Shown here: positions 58,166 to 64,000 of the stretch, one piece after another
Position numbering within the stretch: the stretch's first letter is position 1
Layout of the letters: each line of letters begins with the position of its first letter
NCBI GenBank assembly: GCA_963702705.1
Contig: CAVPDR010000002.1
Location: 744,001 to 808,000, forward strand
DNA length: 64,000 nt
DNA from: VRUE01 sp963702705
Lineage (GTDB): Bacteria; Actinomycetota; Thermoleophilia; Solirubrobacterales; 70-9
Direction: 5' to 3'
Notes under the pieces: generated by a model
The model's database searches: none
What the model was told of the DNA's origin: nothing
The model's input: only the letters and a program-made list of their open reading frames with translations
Translations under genes and position numbers: made by a program

Positions 58166-58300
58166 CTACTCCGGCGGGTCCTCGTCGAAGACCCGCTTCC
58201 AGATCATGGCGGCGACGCGGCTGGCGACGATGCTGGCCAAGGCGCTGCTGGCCGCGAGCACGCCGCTCCAGGCGAGTCGTTTGACGATCTCGTTGTCCAC
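58166..58300 (-). CDS. DUF4235-like small membrane protein
   Basis: A 44-residue protein from GTG 58300: VDNEIVKRLAWSGVLAASSA then LASIVASRVAAMIWKRVF. The single helix with a trailing WKRVF resembles DUF4235. A longer reading upstream is antisense to the TetR gene and unlikely. First gene of a three-gene envelope operon. Confidence 0.65.
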   Translation of the reverse strand: MDNEIVKRLAWSGVLAASSALASIVASRVAAMIWKRVFDEDPPE

Positions 58301-58314
58301 GGCTCCGACCTTAC

Positions 58315-58917
58315 CTATCGCGGCTCGATACCGTCGCAGATCGTCGCCACCAGCAAGGACTTTGCCTGATCGAAGTCTGTGTCGGAAGCCGGAATCACCT
58401 CGAAGATCCACCCCGAGAGCAGCTGCTCGACCGCCCCGTAGAAGGACATCGAGGCGAAGGTGGGATCGATGTCGCGACGGAAGACGCCCGCCTCCTGGCC
58501 GTCGGCGACGATCTTGGCGATCGAGTCGTAAGCGCGGCGGATCTCGGCCAGATGGGTGCGGCCGAAGGAGTTGGCCGCCCGCGTCACCTCGACGATGATC
58601 ACCTTCATCAGCTCCGGGTCGTGGCGGTAGGAGTCGACGATGAAGCCGGCCACGGCTTCGAGCTTGGCCCGGGGCGAGACGTCCTCGCGGTCGGACTCCT
58701 CGATCGCGCTCAGCAGCAGCGACCAGCGCTCGCTGAAGAGCTCGTTGAGGACCTCGTCCTTTGACTTGAAGTAGTGGTAGACGAGCCCGTAGGCGACGCC
58801 GGCCTCGTCGGCGATGTCGGAGACCCGGGTCGAGTGGAAGCCCTGGCGGGCGAAGACGCGAATCGCCGCGTCGAGGATCTGGCGCCGCTTGTCGATCGGC
58901 GGCGCTTTAGAGGCCAT
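58315..58917 (-). CDS. TetR-family regulator, FadR/YsiA-like
   Basis: A 200-residue TetR regulator: HTH with ILDAAIRVFARQGFHSTRVS, DIADEAGVAYGLVYHYFKSK. The C-terminal domain (SPRAKLEAVAGFIVDSYRHD, PTFASMSFYGAVEQLLSGWI) resembles the acyl-CoA-sensing domain of Bacillus FadR/YsiA. ATG 58917 is preferred over 58983 because a GCGGAG site lies before it and the family begins there. An inverted repeat lies 61 bp upstream (58978-59004), and FadR-like palindromes occur at 1575, 40857 and 59935. Autoregulation and control of the nitrilase/SDR and acyl-CoA dehydrogenase genes are inferred. Confidence 0.92.
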   Translation of the reverse strand: MASKAPPIDKRRQILDAAIRVFARQGFHSTRVSDIADEAGVAYGLVYHYFKSKDEVLNELFSERWSLLLSAIEESDREDVSPRAKLEAVAGFIVDSYRHDPELMKVIIVEVTRAANSFGRTHLAEIRRAYDSIAKIVADGQEAGVFRRDIDPTFASMSFYGAVEQLLSGWIFEVIPASDTDFDQAKSLLVATICDGIEPR

Positions 58918-58977
58918 TCGGAATCTCCGCGTGTGCGGCTGACGAGCGTCGGACCAAGCGGGGCAAGGACGCAGGGA

Positions 58978-59004
58978 GGCCAAATAGCAGTGCGCTATTT
59001 GGCC
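58978..59004. promoter_or_regulatory. Inverted repeat upstream of the TetR gene
   Basis: Perfect 11-bp arms GGCCAAATAGC / GCTATTTGGCC with a five-base centre, in the gap between the TetR start and the nitrilase stop. It may end the nitrilase transcript or be the TetR promoter operator; its sequence does not match the TTGACTG palindromes. Confidence 0.6.
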
Positions 59005-59082
59005 GACTGAGGACGCCGCACCGCGCAGTGTGTCCGCCGCCGTCAGGCGTGCGCGGGGGGATTTCGAATGGCCTCTGAGCCA

Positions 59083-59919
59083 TTAGGCGTGTGCCTCCGT
59101 CTCCGTCAGCCGCGGCCAGGCGTAGGCGCTGGGGCGGCGGTTGGCGAGCGAGGGCAGCGACTCGCGGACGCGCTCCTGAGCGGCGAAGTCGAGCTCGGCG
59201 GCGATGAAGCACTCCTCGTCGGGGGCGGTTGCGAGGACGACGCCCCAGGGGTCGACGATCATCGAGCGACCGCTGGAGCGGAAGTGCGGCGGCGCCTCGC
59301 CGACCTGGTTTGGAGCGAGGACGAAGGCCTGGTTCTCAATCGCCCGGGCGCGCAGCAGCACCTCCCAGTGGTCGCGGCCGGTGGCAAGGGTGAAGGCCGA
59401 CGGGATCGCGAGCAGGCGAGCCCCACGCACGGCGAGGATCCGGAACAGCTCGGGGAAGCGCAGGTCGTAGCAGACGCTGAGGCCGAGGGTCAGATCTCCA
59501 AGCGGAGCGGTGACGATCTCCTCCCCCGCCTCCTCGTGCTCGGACTCGCGGTAGGCGACGCCGCCGACGTCGACGTCGAACATGTGGATCTTGCGGTAGA
59601 CGGCGACGTCCTCGCCTCCGGGCCCGACCAGGACCGAGGTGTTGAAGGCCCTGCCCCCCGGGGCACGCTCGGAGACGCTGCCGGCGAGCAGGTGGATGCC
59701 CAGCTCCCGCGCCCAGGCGCGGGCTGCGCCGAGGCTCGGGCCGTCGAGCGGCTCCGCGCCGGCGACCAGCTCCTCGCCGCCGGACAGCAGGTTCCACTTC
59801 TCCGGCAGCGCGACCAGTCCGGCGCCATCGGCGGCGGCGGCCCGCACCAGCCGCTCGGCAGTCGCGAGGTTCCGTGCCTTGTCATCGGTCGAGTTGAGCT
59901 GTACTGCCGCTGCGCGCAA
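59083..59919 (-). CDS. Carbon-nitrogen hydrolase (nitrilase superfamily)
   Basis: A 278-residue amidase of the nitrilase superfamily with the Glu-Lys-Cys triad in place: E40 in LVALPEKWN, K110 in YRKIHMFDVD and C150 in LSVCYDLRFPE. The closest subgroup is Nit1/Nit2-like omega-amidase or deaminated-glutathione amidase. TTG 59919 (LRAAAVQLNS) is the family start and has AAAGGGA upstream; a TTG at 59949 would start inside the operator palindrome. A palindrome (59935-59948) overlaps its leader, and the SDR gene upstream may be co-transcribed. Confidence 0.85.
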   Translation of the reverse strand: MRAAAVQLNSTDDKARNLATAERLVRAAAADGAGLVALPEKWNLLSGGEELVAGAEPLDGPSLGAARAWARELGIHLLAGSVSERAPGGRAFNTSVLVGPGGEDVAVYRKIHMFDVDVGGVAYRESEHEEAGEEIVTAPLGDLTLGLSVCYDLRFPELFRILAVRGARLLAIPSAFTLATGRDHWEVLLRARAIENQAFVLAPNQVGEAPPHFRSSGRSMIVDPWGVVLATAPDEECFIAAELDFAAQERVRESLPSLANRRPSAYAWPRLTETEAHA

Positions 59920-60832
59920 GCATCCCTTTCTGGCTGACTGACCAGTCAATCGGTTTGCTCAGTATAGGTAGATAGTCCGCCGTTGCGAGGACTAGAGGCC
60001 CATGATGCGAGCGACCATTCGGTCGAATATCCGCGTCGGGATGAAGATCTTCGAGCCGCGCTTGGAGCTTGGCGTCAAGCCCGACCAGGTAGCGGGGGCG
60101 GGGACGACGGGCGGTGAGCGCACGTTCGATCTCCGCCGCGACCTTGGCCGGCGGGATGCCCCGCTCGGCGAGGTCTCGGACCACCTTGCGATAGGCGGCG
60201 ATCGGCTTGCCGTAGAGCTCTTCGCGATGCGGCGTGCGCTCGCCGATCTCGTCGGCCGTGCGTTCGCCGCGGTCCCAGATCGGCGTGTCGATCGAACCGG
60301 GCTCGACGATCGAGACCGCGATCTTCCACGGCCGCAGCTCCTGGCGGAAGACGTCGCCGACCGCCTCGATGCCGAACTTCGCCGCGTGGTAGGCGCCGGT
60401 CAGCGGGAAGGCGATGCGGCCGCCGATCGAGCTGATGAAGACGATCCGGCCGCGAGCCTCGCGAATGAGCGGCAGCATTGCCTGGGTGACCGCGACCTGG
60501 CCGGTCAGGTTGACCTCGATCTGGCGACGGAAATCGTCGATCGGAATCGTCTCCAGCGGGCTGGGAATAGCGACGCCGGCGTTGTTTACCAGGGCGTCGA
60601 GACCGGCCTGGCCGAGCTCGTCGGAGAGCCGCGCGGCGAGGGCGGAGATCGCGTCAGCGTCGGTGACGTCGAGGATCACCGGAGTCAGGCGCTGTGAGCC
60701 CTCGGCCCGCAGGGACTCAGCGTCCTCCTCGCGGCGAACGCCGGCGAATACCCGCCAGCCGGCAGCGTCGAGCCGCAGCGCCGTGGCCCTGCCGATCCCG
60801 GTCGAAGAGCCCGTTACGAGCACGGATCGCAC
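59882..60832 (-). CDS. Short-chain dehydrogenase/reductase, probable 3' frameshift
   Basis: A classical SDR of about 280 residues followed by an abnormal tail. TGSSTGIG (7-14), NNAGVAI, S135, and YHAAK with Y148/K152 are intact, so the enzyme core is good. After LDAKLQAR (near 60060) the reading frame ends in LEDLHPDADIRPNGRS and runs on to 59882, overlapping the nitrilase start and the operator. One base over, the next frame reads IPTRIFDRMVARIMGL and stops at 59992, which is the C-terminus normal for this family. One base appears to be extra near 60056-60064. GTG start. Confidence 0.85.
   Translation of the reverse strand: MRSVLVTGSSTGIGRATALRLDAAGWRVFAGVRREEDAESLRAEGSQRLTPVILDVTDADAISALAARLSDELGQAGLDALVNNAGVAIPSPLETIPIDDFRRQIEVNLTGQVAVTQAMLPLIREARGRIVFISSIGGRIAFPLTGAYHAAKFGIEAVGDVFRQELRPWKIAVSIVEPGSIDTPIWDRGERTADEIGERTPHREELYGKPIAAYRKVVRDLAERGIPPAKVAAEIERALTARRPRPRYLVGLDAKLQARLEDLHPDADIRPNGRSHHGPLVLATADYLPILSKPIDWSVSQKGMLARSGSTAQLDR
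59935..59948. promoter_or_regulatory. TetR-type operator palindrome upstream of the nitrilase
   Basis: TGACTGACCAGTCA, 6-bp arms around two bases, matching the site at 1575-1590 with its flanks. It lies 16 bp before the nitrilase start and about 1 kb from the FadR-like regulator gene, its likely binder. Confidence 0.65.
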
Positions 60833-60868
60833 CGGGCCAGGCTACCTGGGGCGTAACCTGACTGGGGC

Positions 60869-63800
60869 ATGCCGGAGCTTGGCAAGGACGATGGCGAGCG
60901 CAAGCAGGTAACGGTGCTCTTCGCCGATGTGAGCGGCTCGATGGACCTGGCCGAGGGTCAGGACCCGGAGGAGTGGCGCAAGATAATGCAGCGCTTCTTC
61001 GCGATCCTCGCCGCGGCGGTCGAGCGCTTCGAGGGCACCGTCGACAAGTTCACCGGCGACGGCATCATGGCTGTCTTCGGCGCACCGGTCGCTCACGAGG
61101 ACCACGCGCGGCGCGCCTGTTACGCGGCGCTGCGGATGCTCGACGACGTTGCCGAGTACGCGGCCGAGCTGCGGCGCGGGCCCGGCCTCAACTTCTCGAC
61201 CCGGATCGGCGTCAACTCCGGCGAGGTCGTCGCCGGCGGGATCGGGGCCGACGGCGAAGGCGGGTACACCGCGATCGGCCACACCGTCGGTCTCGCGCAG
61301 CGGATGGAGGCGCTGGCCGAGCCCGGCAAGGCATATCTGACCGAGAGCACCGCCGAGCTCGCCCACGGGTTCATGGAGCTCGACGACCTCGGCCAGTTCG
61401 AGATCAAGGGAGCCAGCCGGCCGGTGCGGGTCTTCGAGCTGGTCGGCGTGGGCGCGGCGCGCTCGCGTCTCGACCTCTCGCGCGAGCGCGGCTTCTCCCG
61501 CTTCGTCGGCCGCGACGAGGAGATGGCCGCCCTCGACGAGGCGCTGAAGCGGGCCGAAGCGGGAGAGGGGGCGATCGTCAGCATCGTCGCCGAGGCCGGC
61601 GTCGGCAAGAGCCGACTCAGCCACGAGTTCAGTCAGCGCTGCCGCAATAGAGAGCTGGAGGTCTTCGAGGCGCAGGCCCAGTCGCATGGGCAGTCGATCC
61701 CGTTCATGCCCGTCCTGCAGATGCTGCGCGCCTACTTCGGCATCGGCGAGCGCGAAGCGGAGCGACTGACACGGGAGAGGATCGCCGGACGGGCGCTGCT
61801 GCTCGATCCCGAGCTCGCGGAGGAGCTGCCGCTCGTCTTCGACTTCCTCGGCGTGCCCGACCCCGATCGTCCCCTGGCGCAGATGAGCCCGGAGGCGCGG
61901 GCGCGGGCGCTGGGCCGGGTCGTCTGTCGCCTGATCGACGCCCCGGCCCGCCGCCACACGGTCGTCCTCGTAGTCGAGGACCTGCACTGGATGGACGAGG
62001 GAAGCAGCACGATGCTGGACGAGATGATCAACTCGGTTGCCGGGACCCATACCCTCGCCGTCCTCAACTTCCGGCCCGAGTACTCGCTCGATTGGGGCGC
62101 TTCGCCGATATATCGCCGCATCGCGCTGAAGCCGCTCGGACAACCGGACACCCGCGAGCTGCTGCGCGACATCGCCGGCGAGGACCCCTCGCTCGACGGG
62201 CTGGAGGAGCCGATCCACGTCCGCACCGCGGGCAACCCCTTCTTCGTCGAGGAGATAGTCCGCGAGCTGGTCGAGGCAGGGCACTTCGAGGGCGAGCAGG
62301 GTGCCTACCGCTTGGTGCGCCCGGTCGAGGAGGCGGGCGTTCCCGCCACCGTGCAGGCGGTCCTCGCCGCCCGCATCGACCGCCTTGACCCGGAGGCAAA
62401 GCAGCTGCTCCAGGTCGCATCCGTCGTCGGCAAGGAGGTCGGAGCGCGGGCGCTCGGGCTTGTTGCGGGGCTCTCCGAGGAGGAATTGAACCCGGCGCTC
62501 TGCGAGCTGGTCGACGGCGGCTTCCTCTATGAAGCGGAGCTCTACCCCGAGCGCGTGCTCGCCTTCCGCCACCCCCTCACCCAGGAGGTCGCCTATGGGA
62601 CGCAGCTGGCGGACCGGCGGGCGGCTACCCATGCAGCCGCCGCCCATGCCCTGATCGAGCTCGAGCCCGAGCGCATGGACGAGCTGGCGGCCCTCGTCGC
62701 CCATCATCTGGAGGCAGGAGGAGAAACGCTGGAAGCGGCGCGCTGGTCGGCTCGCGCCGCGCACTGGGCAGGACACACCCGACCCCAGGACGCGCTGCGG
62801 CTCTGGCAGCGGGTGACCGCGCTCGTCGGCGCGCTGGAGGAGAACGAGGAGACCACGGCGCTGGCCGTCTCCTCGCGCCTGCTGCAGCTCGAATACGCCT
62901 GGCGGCTGGGCATGGACCGCGAGGAAGCCGACGCCCTCGCCGCCGAGGCCAACGAGATCGCCGAGCGCATCGGCGACGTGCACTCGCTCGCCCTGCTGAA
63001 GCTGCTCACCAAGGCGACGCCCGGCAGGACGGAGCACTCCTCCGAATGGATCGCGGCCGCGACAGAAGCGATCGAGCTGGCCGACGAGGCCGGGGATCCA
63101 TCGCTGCGAATCGCGGTGCGCAGCGGCAGCGCCTACGCCTTCATGTGCGCCGGGGACCTCGAGGGGCTGGAACGAACAGCCGACGAGCTGCTCGAGCTCA
63201 CCGGCGACGACCCCAGCCTCGGCGCCGGAATCGTCGTCGACTGCCCGGTCGCCTGGGGCCTGATGGCGAAGGCGGTGGCCCTGCGCGAGCGCGACCGCCC
63301 CGAGCAAGCCGAGGAGCTGCTCGACGAGGCGCTGCGCATCACCGCTGAGCAGGACGACCCCGAGACCGAGGGCTGGGCGCGCGGATCGAAGAGCCTGCTG
63401 CTTGCCGACCGGGGCGACATGAAGGCGGCGCTCGCACTCTCCCGCCGCAACTGCGAGTCGATCGAACGGCTCGGCGACGTCTTCTCGCTGAGCACGGCAT
63501 TGACCTCGATGGCCTATGTGCAGATCGCGGCCGACGAGTTCGAGCAAGCGCTCGAAAGCGTCCAACTGGCCGACCGGCTCTACCGCGAAGCGATGGGCAC
63601 GGGCGGTGAGACCGAGGCCTGGCGCTCGACCCTGCGCGCCCGCGCCCTGCTCGGCCTCGGGCGCGCCGCGGAGGCACTGGAGGAGATCGAGTGGGCGGTG
63701 GACACCGCTGTACGGCGGGCGATGGGCTGGCAGATCCCCACCGCCTTCCACACCCTCGCCCAGGCCCGCGCCGCAGCCGGGACAACGGGCGTCGAGGATG

Positions 63801-63901
63801 CGCTTGCGCGGGCGACCGACGCCGCCACTGACCGAGCGCACCTGATGACGCTGCGCCGGATCGAAGCCGACCGCAGCTCGCTCCTCGCCGCCGCGAGATA
63901 G
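60869..63901 (+). CDS. Class III adenylate/guanylate cyclase fused to an AAA-ATPase and TPR domain
   Basis: A 1010-residue signalling protein. Residues 10-190 are a class III cyclase with metal-binding Asp 20 and 64 (VTVLFADVSGS, FTGDGIMAVFG), the NTP-selecting region not clearly assignable. An AAA/ORC-type ATPase follows (Walker A AEAGVGKSR near 241, Walker B VVLVVEDLHWMDEGSS), then about 450 residues of TPR-like helices. These proteins are common in actinobacteria and may make cAMP in response to bound partners. ATG start, facing away from the SDR gene with 36 bp between starts. Confidence 0.92.
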   Translation: MPELGKDDGERKQVTVLFADVSGSMDLAEGQDPEEWRKIMQRFFAILAAAVERFEGTVDKFTGDGIMAVFGAPVAHEDHARRACYAALRMLDDVAEYAAELRRGPGLNFSTRIGVNSGEVVAGGIGADGEGGYTAIGHTVGLAQRMEALAEPGKAYLTESTAELAHGFMELDDLGQFEIKGASRPVRVFELVGVGAARSRLDLSRERGFSRFVGRDEEMAALDEALKRAEAGEGAIVSIVAEAGVGKSRLSHEFSQRCRNRELEVFEAQAQSHGQSIPFMPVLQMLRAYFGIGEREAERLTRERIAGRALLLDPELAEELPLVFDFLGVPDPDRPLAQMSPEARARALGRVVCRLIDAPARRHTVVLVVEDLHWMDEGSSTMLDEMINSVAGTHTLAVLNFRPEYSLDWGASPIYRRIALKPLGQPDTRELLRDIAGEDPSLDGLEEPIHVRTAGNPFFVEEIVRELVEAGHFEGEQGAYRLVRPVEEAGVPATVQAVLAARIDRLDPEAKQLLQVASVVGKEVGARALGLVAGLSEEELNPALCELVDGGFLYEAELYPERVLAFRHPLTQEVAYGTQLADRRAATHAAAAHALIELEPERMDELAALVAHHLEAGGETLEAARWSARAAHWAGHTRPQDALRLWQRVTALVGALEENEETTALAVSSRLLQLEYAWRLGMDREEADALAAEANEIAERIGDVHSLALLKLLTKATPGRTEHSSEWIAAATEAIELADEAGDPSLRIAVRSGSAYAFMCAGDLEGLERTADELLELTGDDPSLGAGIVVDCPVAWGLMAKAVALRERDRPEQAEELLDEALRITAEQDDPETEGWARGSKSLLLADRGDMKAALALSRRNCESIERLGDVFSLSTALTSMAYVQIAADEFEQALESVQLADRLYREAMGTGGETEAWRSTLRARALLGLGRAAEALEEIEWAVDTAVRRAMGWQIPTAFHTLAQARAAAGTTGVEDALARATDAATDRAHLMTLRRIEADRSSLLAAAR

Positions 63902-63921
63902 CTCGGCTGGACGAGAGGCGC

Positions 63922-64000
63922 CTAGCCGCGGTTGGCGCGGTGGCGCTCGAGCTCGGCCACCATCAGCTTGGTGTGGAGGGCGGCGATCAGGTCCTGCAGC
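63922..64000 (-). CDS. C-terminal end of a gene that runs off the window
   Basis: A reading frame entering from the right edge ends in a TAG at 63922-63924. The 26 visible residues (LQDLIAALHTKLMVAELERH) are helical and charged; the product cannot be identified. Convergent with the cyclase gene, 20 nt away. Confidence 0.45.
   Translation of the reverse strand, partial: LQDLIAALHTKLMVAELERHRANRG

Noticed and set aside
60842..63841. 999-codon open frame antisense to the cyclase-AAA gene
   Set aside because: Same cause: the plus-strand protein has clear catalytic motifs, the antisense one has none.

Overview
The window is high-GC actinobacterial chromosome. GTG and TTG starts are common, genes are packed with 1-4 nt start/stop overlaps, and there is an actinobacterial-type integration host factor (mIHF-like, 30841-31212), an FprA-type ferredoxin reductase, a coproheme decarboxylase (HemQ) homologue and YrbE/Mkl lipid-transport components. 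The small-protein repertoire and the very long Rhs protein with Cys-x(n)-C propeller repeats resemble Thermoleophilia (Solirubrobacterales and relatives). That placement is inference from recall, not a computed phylogeny.

Layout. 1-6 kb: a partial HTH regulator, an acyl-CoA dehydrogenase behind a TetR-type palindrome, a three-gene run ending in a Bcp peroxiredoxin, a cation/H+ antiporter, a lipoprotein and a PPK2 kinase. 6-10.2 kb: a MoxR ATPase/VWA pair, then a DUF4389-like membrane protein flanked by two copies of a two-gene membrane-protein cassette. 10.2-17.7 kb: an Rrf2 regulator, a TauE/SafE exporter divergent from a ThiXYZ/NMT1-like ABC importer, a PAS-GAF-GGDEF-EAL protein and an AlkA-like glycosylase. 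18-28 kb: a lower-GC island with a TolB-like lipoprotein, a 2665-residue Rhs protein carrying two identical seven-blade propeller units, and a small membrane protein after it that could be its immunity partner. 28-33 kb: an acyltransferase-like protein divergent from an alpha-oxoamine synthase, mIHF and small conserved proteins. 33-39 kb: a minus-strand lipid-transport cluster (two YrbE/MlaE permeases, Mkl/MlaF ATPase, MMPL transporter, thioredoxin-like protein, B3/B4 protein) with no MCE-domain protein in the window. 39-46 kb: a lipoprotein, a PQQ-type sugar dehydrogenase, an aldehyde dehydrogenase behind another palindrome, and MetH. 46-56 kb: a structured gene-free stretch, an HxlR-like regulator, FprA, HemQ with a PAS/zinc-ribbon-like partner, an AlkP-like membrane protein, a glycosyltransferase/flippase-like fusion and DegV. 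55.7-58.3 kb: Fe-S maintenance genes (ErpA/IscA, Grx4, BolA) and a small envelope-protein operon. 58.3-64 kb: a FadR-like TetR regulator, a nitrilase, an SDR with an apparent 3' frameshift, and a cyclase-AAA-TPR regulator.

Two themes cross gene boundaries. (1) A family of 100-125 bp nested palindromic elements sits at 34.7, 36.1 and 50.7 kb, with a long-armed relative at 42.5 kb. One copy lies in frame inside the MMPL gene, and the coding sequence next to the elements has visibly relaxed codon use. (2) A palindrome of the form TTGRCTG-N2-CAGYCAA precedes the acyl-CoA dehydrogenase, the aldehyde dehydrogenase and the nitrilase, which suggests a small regulon of a FadR-like TetR protein such as the one at 58.3 kb.
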